Part shown: piece after piece, positions 44,401 through 56,400 of the stretch
How positions within the stretch are numbered: the stretch's first letter is position 1
Layout of the letters: each line of letters opens with the position of its first letter
From: Limnomonas spitsbergensis
Taxonomy: Eukaryota > Chlorophyta > Chlorophyceae > Chlamydomonadales
DNA length: 64,000 nt
Assembly (NCBI GenBank): GCA_037349105.1
Contig: JAYJMM010000015.1
Coordinates: 558,001 to 622,000 of the forward strand
Reading direction: 5' to 3'
Program-made: the position numbers and the translations under genes
Notes under the pieces: model-generated
Told to the model about the DNA's origin: nothing
Seen by the model: the letters and a program-made list of their open reading frames with translations, nothing else
Databases searched by the model: none

Positions 44401-45098
44401 ATGACGGAACTCAAAGCGGAAGTCTGTAAAACTGGCAGAGTATCGTGTACAGCACATCCACCCTACAGTCATGTTTGCAACATTTGCAAAACCTCTGACT
44501 GCAAGGTATGCGACCTTCCCCGAGGCTTGCAACCTTCCCCCCCTAACGTTCAGCCAACATGACCCCATATGACAAAACGGGCAGAGTATCGTGCAAAGCA
44601 CATCCACCCTACATTCATGATTGCAGCATTTCTCTCCCCGACATTCAGCCAATATGACCCACCCAACACCGGGCCACACCAAATATCATTTATTGCCACC
44701 TCAAATTGACCAGGAAATCTCCTTTGCATTGCATTGGAGGTAATGTGAATCCATGTGGATAAAGTGAGCAACGATACAAGTGATACCAGCTCCAGCTATC
44801 CTGGGGGAAACTTCGTAGGGGACCAGCTACTAGATGGTTTCCTAGATCGTGCATGTTCTGAGAAAGAAATGCCGCGTACAGCCTACGAGCGGTTCGCGGC
44901 ATGTCCCTGGAAATCTTGGGAAGCCAATTCTTGATCGCGTAATTCCATGCTGGAGGGCTCCAAGGGAGTAAGGATCGCGGACGTCACGCCACCGAAGCTG
45001 GCTCATCAATTGGCCCGGCACCTACCTGGCAGTAGTCCGAAGAGACCCGGATGGCGGCGTGACACAGCCTAAATTTCAAATTTGAATTCTTGCTCCTG
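41456..45098. other. intergenic between convergent genes; repeats only
   Basis: No recognisable gene. Contents: a MITE-like inverted-repeat element (42,690-43,495), ~60-bp tandem units at 43,015-43,160 (CCAAGGGAAACNCCTGCTGA variants) and a ~125-bp tandem duplication at 44,430-44,680 (GCAGAGTATCGTGTACAGCA, CATCCACCCTACAGTCATG). The 154-codon minus frame at 44,218-44,682 spans that duplication and matches no family I know. Confidence 0.55.
42690..43495. mobile_element. MITE-like element with ~90-bp terminal inverted repeats
   Basis: 42,700-42,790 (CTTTTCTCCCTTCTCATCAG, TTGGGCGCTCGCGCGGCCGA, GCCCAGAAGTGTAACGTTAT) is inversely repeated at 43,395-43,490 (AATGACATTACACCTCTGGG, AAAGCTCGGCCGC, GGGCGCCCAACTG, GGGAGAAAAGAAAAGG). 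A third related copy lies at 42,308-42,400 and part of the family at 526-560. No transposase. Target duplication not resolved. Confidence 0.6.
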
Positions 45099-48000
45099 CT
45101 ACGTGACCCACTCCCACAACCGGGCGGTCCTGTCCCACGCACATGTGCCCAGCTGCTTGCCGTCCGGGCTGAACGCGAGCCTCACGATCGCATTCGCATG
45201 ACCCTGTAGCGTTCCGATGCACTTCACAGTGAGCTGACGCCCTCCGCCGCCGTCCTCATCCGCATTACGGCCATCTCTGCTGCCCGCTACCGCCGCCGCA
45301 GCAGCGGCAGCCGTTACCTCCTCTGCCGCGTCATCCACAATATCCCAGAGCTTTGCCGTGCCGTCGCCGCACCCCGTGGCCAGATGGCGGCCGTCCGGCG
45401 AGAAGGCCACGCACCACACCCTGTCTCGGTGATCGCGCAGCGTTGCCGCACATTCAAGCTCGATCACCACCGGTGCCGCGGCCGCGCTGCTGCCTGGCGA
45501 CCAACCCGCAGCGGTGGAGGCGCCAGACGGCAGCCGCCACACGCGCACGGTACGGTCCTCGCTGGCTGTGGCCAGCAGCCCTCCGTCGGGGCTGAAGGCG
45601 ACACAGGTGACGGCGTTGCTGTGCTGGCCGTGGGCCGCGGTCGTCGCGACGCAGCGGAACGACACAGTCATTGTTACATCGGGAGTCGGAGCGGGGGCGG
45701 CAGGTGGCTGCTCCGCGCTAGGCTTGGTGATCCTGAGCAGCCACCCTCCTCCGGCAACGGGCAAAGCGGCAGGACTCGGGGTAGCTGTCCTTGAAAGGTC
45801 TGTAGTCTGTTCCGACCCAGTCCACACTATATCCCACACCTACCAGACGCAGCACGAACAAAAAAGCCGCAAAGGGAGGGAGACATTGGTCCTTAAGTTG
45901 GCGAGGAGTTCAAATTCGAATTCAAACACAGACCGTGCTCGAATATCCAGAACATACGTTCAGGGAGACGGCTGGCATGCAGGCCTCTGAACATGCCGCA
46001 ACAGTCCATACTCTGCCAAACCTGCCAGATGGGTGGAGAGAAGCAATGCAATTGCTACATCAGATTGCGGTTGCAAACTGCTCCGATCCCCCACATGTAC
46101 TCCCCTCTCTCTATTCTCTTTATCCCCCCATCACTTTATTTTCCCACTCTTTCTCTCACTCCTCTCTCGTTCTCGCACACCTCAATCTTTCTCACACTCC
46201 CCACCCTTTCACCCACCCCTCTCTCTTTCTCCCACTCTCCACGTTTCCTCCCACTCCTCACTCTTTCTCCCACCCCCACTCGTTTTCTCACCCCTCTCTC
46301 TTTCTCTCACTCTTTCTCTCACTCCTCTCTCTTCCCCCCACTCTTTCTCTCCCCACCTTTGCTGTCTTGTCGTCGCTGGCAGTGGCCAGGCGGATTCCAT
46401 CCGAGCTGAACGCAACGCTGCGCATCCGCGAGGACTCCTCGTGCCCAGTCAGCGTTGCGACACACTCGCAGGACGCCACACCCCACACCTGTCCACACAT
46501 CAAAACATTCGAAGAAGGAGAGTTTGGGTATTGCATCGCGCGGCATCCACCCCCAAGGATGTGCTCAAATTCCTCTGATCCACCCTCTAAACCCTGATGG
46601 CCTGACTTATACCCCCCTTGAAGACCCTGACCTTCGATGCCCTAAACCCCTGACCTAAAATCCACTGGATCCCATGATCCCAGGACCACCGGTTAAAACC
46701 CTTATCCCACGGATCTCACCTTGTTGGTTAACTCGATCCAACCTGAACCCTAAGTCCTAACCCTCCTTGACCTTGACCTTAGCTTATACATCCCCCAATC
46801 CCTATAACATAGATCTCACCCTGATCCACCCGAAACCTCATTCCCTTGCCAAACCTGAACCCCAGCCTTTACATCCCCAATCCCTGGACCCTAGATCTTA
46901 CCCACCCTAGATCTCACCTTGGTGACCCCAGTGTCGCAGCCGGTCGCCAACAGCCTTCCGTCCGGGCCCCGAACCCTACCCCCCCCCCCCCATGCCCCTA
47001 ACTGTGAACTCTAGCTCACATATCCCACATCTCTGGACCCTAGATCTCACCCACCCTAGATCTCACCCACCCCAGATCTCACCCACCCTAGATCTTACCT
47101 TGGTCACCCCTGTGTCGCAGCCGGTCGCCAACAGCTTGCCGTCCGGGCTGAACGCAATGCACCTCACCCGCGACGTGTGGCCGGTCATGACGGCCTCGCA
47201 TCTGCCGCTGTGGCCGCCCTCGTCCAACGCCCACAACCGCACGGAACGGTCCACGCCCGCGGTGGCCAACATGCCATTATCTGTCGGGCAGAAGTCCACG
47301 GCCCACACGCGCTCATTGTGCCCAAGCAACGTAGAGAGGCATCTGGGTCAGGGTTGAGGGTTCAGATTTTACGGTCCAGGTTCAGGGTTCAGGTCAGGGC
47401 TTATGATTAATGGTTCACGGTCCAGGTTTAGGATTCATCGTTCATGTTCATGGTTTTAGTCAGGGACCATGGTTCATGGTTTAGGTCAGGGTTAAGGGCT
47501 CATGGGCCAGATCCAGGTTCAGGCGGAGGTATGTTCTAAATTACAGACTCACAGAATAATCGTTGTACTTCAGGCTCAGTACTTCACTGTGGAGTTCACC
47601 AACGTATTCACAGTCGCATTCAGCTCTGGCCTCACTGAAACCCTACACACCTGAACCCTACCGTCTCAGGCTGACACTCACAAAACCGCGCTTGTTTTCG
47701 GATTTTTACCGGAACCTTGTTTGCTCGTGCATTATTTTTAAACGGTACCAGTAAATGCACTATCAAACAAGATGACAACCACACACGCACGCATGGCATA
47801 CGCACGCATGACACACCTGCCGTTCGCCCGGTCCCAAATCTTGATTGCGCGATCATCGCCCACCGTGGCCAAGCACCGGCCGTCAGGGCTGAAGGCGAGG
47901 CCCGTCACCGCGTTGGAGTGGCCCTGATGGTTCCCCGTCACCTCCACATGCGCAGCGGCGCTGACGCCACCATCCCCGCTGACGGCGGCAGGCCCGGGGC

Positions 48001-50498
48001 CCACTGCCGGCGGCGGCGCGTCCCCCCACTCCCCTGTCAGCTTCTGTGTGTCCCACACGCGCGCCGTGTTGTCCCCGCCGCCGGTGGCGAGCTGCAGCCC
48101 GTCCGGCGAGAAGGCCAGCGCGACCACCCGCGCGCTGTGGCCAATCAGCTGCGAGATGCACAGCCATTCGTTTCCCTCCCCGCCACCGACACCCTCCCTC
48201 TCGCGCCCCGCCCGCCTCCACAGCCTGGCGGTGCCGTCCCCGCTGGCCGTCGCGATGCCCTCGCCGTCCGGGTGGAACTCCACACCCCAAACACTCTCCT
48301 TGTGACCACGAAGCGTCGCGACACACACGCAAGCCTCCTCACCCACCGCTTCCCCCCTGATTCGCCACACCCTGGCCAAGCCGTCGCCACCTGCCGTCGC
48401 GAGCTCGTGCCCATCCGGGCTGAACGCAACGCTCCAGATCGACTCACCACCGTGATCTGCCAGAGAGGCAATGCAACTCCAACCGCCCAAGGCGCGGTCC
48501 TGCTCCTTCTCGCGGCCACCGCCGTCGCTGCCCGCTGTGCCGCTGCATTCCACCTCGCTCCCACCAGCACCGCCATGATCTAACCTCCTAACACCAGCAC
48601 CGCCCGATGCGGCATGATGCCCTTCATTGCCACCAACGCCGCCGCTGCCCGCTGTGCCACCATGCTCTGTCTTGTCGCCACTGCCCGCTGCGCCACCAGG
48701 CTCTGCCTCGTCGCCCACTGCTCCGTCACCTGTTGAGGCCGAGGCGGCTTCCGCTGCCGCCACCTTCTCCCACAGCCTAACGGTCTTGTCGGCACTCCCC
48801 GTCGCCATCCGCTTGCTGTCTGTGCTGAATGAAATCGACGTCACCTTGCTGCTGTGTCCGGACAGCGTTGCGACACACCTTCAGGAAGGGTTCAGGGATT
48901 AGGGTTTAGGGTTGAAGATTTGGGGTTGAGGGATGAAGGTTTAGGAATGAGGGTTCAGGGATTAGGGTTAAGGTATAAGGGTTCAGGGATTGGGATTTCA
49001 GAGTTTTCAGGGTAGCCTGACATGCCCCAACAGCATCGCGACTCTCATAGGGCTAGGTTTTAAATTTTTGGTTTTTTCGAGTCAACACGAAAGCTCCTAA
49101 ACAGGTTACCCTGAGAGCACCCTTCACCGGCAGCATAGCCACACGCACCTGCCCGCCGCTGCTGGCAGTATCCCGATCCCTGCTCCTCGGCCGCCGCCGC
49201 CGCCACCACCGCGGGTGCTCCCAAGCTCCCACAAGCGCGCAGTGCAATCCTCGCTACCCGAAGCCAGGTAGCGCCCGTCCGCGCTGAACGCCACGGCCGT
49301 GATCGAGTCCGAGTGGCCCACCAGCGTCGCCTCGATCTGGCCGCTGGCCAGGTCCCACAGCTGCACGACCTCGTTCTCCCCACCGGTCGCCAGGCAGCGG
49401 CCGTTGGGGCTGAAAGCCACGCTCCGTATGCGGCCTGTGGCGCGGAAGATGGCGCGGCAATGCCCGCTCGCCGTCTCCCAGACTCGGACTGTGCAGTCTC
49501 CGCTGGCGGTCGCTAGCTGGCGGCCGTCGCTGCTGAACCCCAGGCTCCATATCGCGTCAGTGTGGCCCTTCCAGGGGGCAGCAGGCATCCGGGTTTTAGC
49601 ATACAATGGATTAATGGTCTAGATTAGGGTTGGCCTGTCAGGGAGCTTAGCCGTAAACCCTAAACCAGGTGGCCCATGCGATTTCCCATGCAAGTACCCA
49701 TGCAAGTGGACAGTGCTCTCCATAAAAATGCATGCAGTACGCGGAGTGCGTGTATCGTACGTGGGATGAATATGCCGTGCTTCATGGACACGAGGTCTCA
49801 TATCTGCTTCTGGAATGACGATATGACAACGGAGGAGAGGAGCTAGCAAAAATGCGGGGATGTAGAGGGGGGAGGGGGGGAGGGGGGAGGGGCGAGGGCG
49901 AGGCAGGCCCTGCATTATTTGCACCCTGTCGGCAAGGTGAGGGGGGCAGGCCTTTCAATTGCACCCGTTGGGCACGTTAAGGGGCAGGCCCTGCTTTATG
50001 AGCACCCCATCCGGGACGTGCGGGGGGCAGCCCATGTTGTTACAAAGATCATGTCTCGTCTGTAGAAAACAGGAGAGCTGGGAGCCCGGAGCCGATCGGC
50101 TTCACAGCCCGCAGAGACAAAGAAACCGGCCACAATCAAACCAATGCCTTGGCTCCAAACCCTAAACCCTGGACACATCTCAAGCACTGCCAGCTCATAC
50201 AACTATGGCCTTGGCTCCAAACCCTAAACCCTGGACACATCTCAAGCACTGCCAGCTCATACAACTATGGCCTTGGCTCCAAACCCTAAACCCTGGACAC
50301 ATCTCAAGCACTGCCAGCTCATACAACTATGGCCTTGGCTCCAAACCCTAAACCCTGGACACATCTCAAGCACTGCCAGCTCATACAACTATGGCCTTAG
50401 CTCCAAACCCTGAACCCTAGACACACCTTGAGCACTGCCAGCTCATACGACCATTCCCCCATGTAGCCACCCAGGATATGCGTTGTCACCATCTTGAC
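45099..50498 (-). CDS. WD40 repeat region, 14 blades (exons 9-14 seen)
   Basis: Exon 50,427-50,498 is a 24-codon linker ending ELAVLK. WD units by exon: three in 49,149-49,567 (GHTDAIWSLGFSSDG, IRSVAFSPNG, GHSDSITAVAFSADG), five in 47,817-48,878 (GHSSKVTSISF, SIWSVAFSPDG, GHKESVWGVEF, GHSARVVALAFSPDG, GHSNAVTGLAFSPDG), two in 47,099-47,342, one in 46,357-46,488 and three in 45,099-45,839, ending TARLWEWVT. Fourteen units would make two seven-bladed propellers. The loops carry Gly/Ala/Glu-rich inserts. Confidence 0.85.
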
Positions 50499-53400
50499 CT
50501 GAGGGGACATGGAGGGAGGTGGGGGAGGGAAGGGGGCACCTAAGGAAAATAAAATGCAGTTAAACTACCTGGGGAGAATAAAATGCAGTTAAAACTACCT
50601 GGGGAGAAGAAAATGCAGTTAAAACTACCTGGGGAGAATAAAATGCAGTTAAAACTACCTGGGGAGAATAAAATGCAGTTAAAACTAAGTGGGGAGAATA
50701 AAATGCAGTTAAAACTACCTGGGGAGAATAAAATGCAGTTAAAACTAAGTGGGGAGAATAAAATGCAGTTAAAACTACCTGGGGAGAATAAAATGCAGTT
50801 AAAACTAACTGGGGAGAATAAAATGCAGTTAAAACTACCTGGGGAGAATAAAATGCAGTTAAAACTAAGTGGGGTGAATAAAATGCAGTTAAAACTAACT
50901 GGGGAGAATAAAATGCAGTTAAAACTAAGTGGGGAGAATAAAATGCAGTTAAAACTAACTGGGGAGAATAAAATGCAGTTAAAACTAACTGGGGAGAATA
51001 AAATGCTGCTGAGACTCCAAGGGGAACAAGAAACACCTGACCACCCCTGCAGCCCAGCTCAGCCAGCCAGCCACCTCACCTGTGCTTTCCTGCCAGCCAG
51101 CCAGCTGCCCTCAGGCGCTCCGCGCAGCCGGGCAACTGCCTCAGAGTACTAATAAGCAGGGCAGGTCAGGGCAGGGTAGGGTGATCAGACGTCAGTGCAG
51201 GGCAGCGCAATCAGACTGCAGGACTATCATGGCCAATAGACCCTGCAGTGCCAGCAGACTGCCCCTGCCCTCTTGGCAAAAGCTAGTGCCTGCAGACTGT
51301 CCGTTGGCATGAGCAAGTGCCTGCAGACTGCCCCTTGGCATGAGGGAGTGCGGCGCAATCAACGGCAAGCGGCTAGGCTTTCACAGGTCAGTGCTGTCAA
51401 GTAGATTCAATACCAATGGCCTCGGGGGGTTTAGGGTTTGTAGGGACGGGAGGTATGAGTAAGTATGACAACCTTGTAAAGAGTTTCACATTCGAGCAGA
51501 TCGGGCGATCGAAAGAATATCAATTTATTACATAATCGATCATTTATATGAAATATCGAGTATATAATAATCCACCAAGAAAACACATGTTGACAGATAC
51601 CATGTTGACAGATACCATGGATTTGATTTGCCTTCCCTAGGGCATGGAAAAATGATTTCTTTAAATCCTGCCCGCAGGGCAAACCCTTAATTCCCGACTG
51701 TAAACTAGCATCAACAATCGATAATCAATTAATTTGATGGATTCCATCCCCAAACAACGTAAACCTATGAGGGCTTTTAAACTGGCTCGGTGCCAGCATA
51801 CCTCACTGGATGAGGCCTGAGGGTTGTGGCCTGAGCTAGGCAGGGTCAAGCACTTGGGGGTTCTCAGTTCACACCTACCTTAATGGCGCGGACGGGGCAG
51901 TCCCGCAGCGTAAGCACTTCCAGATCCCGACCCCGACAGCTCTCAAAGTCGCTGAAGCAGCGCTGCAGCCACCTCAGGGCATCCTCGAGGTACTCGCTAT
52001 GTCCCCCCCGCAACATGAGCGCGTTGACGGGGCGCCCAGGCTGGCTACGGGGGGCCAAGGGGCGGCGGCCCGCCGCCCCCTGGCTCTGGCCCGTCGACCC
52101 CTGCTGGCCAGCCGCGGGTGCAGCTGCGCTGCTGGCGCCATTGGGTGCGGCTGCGCTGCACGAGCCGAGGGCGCGGACAAAGCTGTTGCCGAGCCCAGCG
52201 CCAAAGACCTGCGCAATGAAGCCCCAGCTGGAGAGCGCGGTTTCCAGCAGCGATGTTGCCTCCTCACAATCCGCTCGGACGAGGTGAAGTACAGTGTACC
52301 TGCAGCAAGCAGGTTAGGGATTTGTACCTTGCCAGATAGGCTTGCAGAGAGTTGAGGGTTAAAAGTTAAGCGTTAAAACATGTGTAGGCAGGTATGTGCA
52401 GGCAGGTTGAGATTTTAGGGTAAAGGATGCATGCCTACCGGAGTTAAGGGTAAAGGGTTAAGGATGCATACCCACTTCAGGGTTAAGGGTTTATAATGCA
52501 TACTCACTTGGAAGTTTAGGGCTAAGGATGCATACCCACTTAAGGGTTAAGGGTTTATAATGCATACTCACTTGGAAGTTTACAGTTAAGGATGCATACC
52601 CACTTTAGGGGGCAGGGTTTAGGATGCACACCCACTTTAGGCTTTAGGATTAAGGATGCATATCCACCTAGGGTTTAGGGTTAAGGATGCATACCCGATG
52701 TAGGGTTTAGGGTCTAGGATGCATACCCAGTGTACGGGTTAGGCTTAAGGATGCATACTAACTTCAGGGTTTAGGATTTATAATGCACACCCACTCAAAG
52801 GTGTAGGGTTTAGGATGCATACCCAATTTAGTATTTAGGATTTATAATGCATACCCAATTTAAGGTTTAGGGTTGAGGATGCATACCTTGCTGCATATGC
52901 AAGTAAAGGTTGTGCGTTTGCTGCATCCTGCGCCGCTGTCGGGGAGCGGCTGACCACGGGCACGATGTCCTTGAGCAGCAAGTGCCGCCCAAGCGCAAGG
53001 TGGCCGGCACGCACATTCACTGAGTAGCCCACGCCGCCGTCACTGCCGCCGCCGCCGCTGCCGGCAGCTGTGGGGGCGGTGGTGGTGGAGGTGCGCTCGT
53101 CTTGTTGCCTGCCATTGCTGCTGCTCCTGCCGCCGTGTTGCCTGCTGCTCAGCATCAGCCAGTCCGCCAGGGACTTGTGAAGGAGGAACACATGATGGCT
53201 GGCAGAGTAGAACAGGGTACCCCACCTGCACACAAACATAAATAAACACACACAAGTAAAGACTAGTATAGAGCATAAATAAAGGCCTTAAGGCAACTAG
53301 TCTTTACTTGTGTTTCTAACACAAGTAAAGACTAGTAGACCGTGTCAATACCAATCACAACTTCAAAAATGCCGGCCTCCTCAATCGGTGCCCTTTCACC

Positions 53401-56400
53401 CACACTCTACGGAGTTAAGTACGCCACCCTGCCCATGCACCCACCAGCTTAAGTGCACCCTTGACACAGGGTTTAAGGTTCAGGGTTTAGGGCTTCGACC
53501 CACCCACCAGGCACTGTACACCCTTGACACAATCGGGCGTTTTCCATGCACTGCGTCCACCACCCACCTATCAGCTACTGCAGGCAGGGCACCACCCACC
53601 CACCCACCAACCACTCACCCACCCACCACCCACCCACCCCGGCAGCTTCTTCAGATAGTGCACCAAGCCCATCTGTTGCAGCATTGAATAGGACAGGGGT
53701 TCCTGTGCAGCCATAAGCACCTGGGGAAGGGGAGGAGGGGCCAGGGGGCAGGTTGGAGGGTTTAAGGTTTGGAAAGGGGAAGAGAGAATGGGTCACGGCA
53801 CAGTGCGGCTATGAGCACCTGCGGGTGTCGAGGAGGGGCCAGGGGGCAGGGTAGAGGGTTAAAGGTTTGGAAAGGGGAAGAGAGGGAATGTGTCAGGGCA
53901 CAGTGCGGCTATGAGCACCAGGGGGGAATGGGAGGAGGGACTAGGGGTCAGGATAATATGCAGCCATCATGCCATGAGCACCTGTGGGGTTGGAAGAGGG
54001 ATCAGGGGTACAGGTACAGGGTGACGGGGTTGGAAAGGGGTCAAATGGGAGGTTCAGGGGAGAGACAAAGGTTAGGGTGCAGGGGTCAAGGGATGAGAGA
54101 GTAGAGGGGAGGCTAGGTCAAGGTCCACAACAAATCAGCACCCGTGAAGCCAAAAGGAGTGCTCAATGTCAGGGCACGCATGATGGGTTGGGGGGGAGGG
54201 GAGGCAGCAGTGCTCCGAGCTGCCGGGTGCAGGGTTTTGCTCAACCCTAAACCCTACGCCCAGCATGATACCTGGAGCAGCACCTCCACGCCACCCTTGA
54301 CAGGACGGCGGTCGAAGACCTGGCGGTACGCCTCGTACGCTGCGGCCACACCGTCGTCACCCTCGTCCCTTCCCAGCCCCGAGCTGTCAGCCTGCAGCAG
54401 TGTTCGTATTATGAGATGCTTCAGCTACTATTTAGCTGAAATTCAGCTACAACACAGCCACTAGTAAGAGGAGGGCCTGGGGCAGTAGGTTGCCCGTTGT
54501 TTGGGCCACCAGCAACATGCTGGTCAAGATTTGGCCGTCCGCCAGTCAAGGTCCCCATTGGCCCACTGGTGGCCCCGCCCATCAGCCCCACAAAGGGGGT
54601 ACACGGTGCGCATCAAAAGAAGCATGCCAGGGTGCTTCGGCTATAATTCAGCTACATCACACCATTCAGCCAGGAACATGTTCGGCAGGGTGCCCGTTGC
54701 TCGGGCTACCGGCCGTTAGCCAGTCGAGATATGATCCCCATTGGTCCCCACTGGTGACCCTCAGCCCCACAAAGGGTTAAAGGTTTAGGGGAGGGCCACA
54801 AAGGGGTGGGTTACGGTGCGCATAAACATAATCACTCACCTGAAGGCCGCACTCTCGCGCCACTGTCTCGTACACCAGCGCGCGGCCGGCCTGCGCAGCG
54901 GCGCTCATGGACACCAACCTGATCCCTGACAGGCCCTGCGGCGGTCGCTGAGCCGCCGCAGCAGGCGTTGGGTGAGTTGCCGGCGCGCCTGCTGCCTCTG
55001 CTCCCGAGCCTGCCAGGGGAGTGGCTGCAGCAGCTGGGTAAAGGCTCATGCTCCCCTGCCTGCTCCGCCTCAGCTGCCAGGGCTCCATGAAGGCGATGTC
55101 GGGGAAGGCACGTCGCAGAATGTCCTATCAGGTGGGGGCAAGGGCAACGCACACTGGTAAATTTTCCTCGGCTCAGCAGGAATTCAGCTACGCTTCAGCT
55201 ACCTAAGGCCTCCAGCGGAAGACTCCACGTGCAGCCTGGCATGCTGTTAGGGCCTGCCTTTGACGGCTGGTTGAGGTTTGGCCTGCATCAAGCCTTTGCA
55301 GCCGCGGGCCCCCCACCCCCCTAGCTCACATCCCCGCTATTTTCTAACACTGGTCACCACTTCAGGCCCATGTTTTATTTTATTTGAATGCGTACTGGTA
55401 ATCTTGATTTGATTTTTGCCTTTCCTTGTAATTTACGTTTTCTAGGGGATATAACAGTATATTAATTACTAATACTTGTCGATCGTCGCTGCCAATTTCC
55501 CGACGGAGATCGTGAGCTTGGGGCGATGCTAGGACTATTAGAGGCTAAAATAAAAATAAAGAAATTTAAATGTAAGGTGCCGGTACTGCACACGGTGTCC
55601 CTAATACGGAGGGAATACCATACAAAACACCCTCTCTCTCTCTCTGTCGCCTCTCTCACTCACCCGGATGCCTCCGCACGCCGCGTCCGGTCGGCTGGTC
55701 AACACGAAACGCACTGAGTCCTCCGGCAACCTGGCTGCCAGACAAGTGATGACCAGGCGCAACGCGTCATTACCGCAGGCGTTGACCGAAGCGCTGTTGC
55801 GGACCGCCTCCTCCTCGTCGCACTGCCGCTGCTGTTGCTCTTGCGGGTCGCCCTCGTCGAGCGCGTCGATCAAAATCACGATCCGGCCGCCCGTGTCTGC
55901 ATCGGCTCCCACTGACCTGCCGGCGACGGCGCGATGCGGGTCGATGAACGAATGCCCGCCTGAGCATGCCAAGATCGAGGAGCGCAGGAGCGGCTGTAGC
56001 AACGTATCAAAGGCCCGCTCCATGTCCGAGGCAGAGAGGGACTCCACATCGGAGACGCTGATGCGGTTCAACAGATGGTCCCGCAGCACGGGCAGCCTGA
56101 CAGAGAGTTAAGGGGTTCAGGTTGAACGTTAAGAGTGTAAGGCTCGGGGTTAAGATAGTGTGAAGTGTTCAGGAGTGAAAGTGATTCAACAGGCGTTCCC
56201 GCAGCTTGGGGCGCCTGAAAGCATGTGAAGGGGTTAAGGGTTTAAGGTTCAGATTTCAGGGCTTCAGGTTGAGAGTGCAGGGCTGAAAGTTATACAACGA
56301 CTGTTCCCGCAGCGCAGGCAGCCCAACACAGGTTGAAGGGATTAAGGGTTGTTGGCAAATATTGGAGGGTTTTGGGTTCAGAATGAAGAGTTTTGGGGGT

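Noticed and set aside
44218..44682. 154-codon minus-strand frame as a gene downstream of the NACHT gene
   Set aside because: It crosses a tandem duplication, has no family resemblance and no supporting splice or motif evidence.
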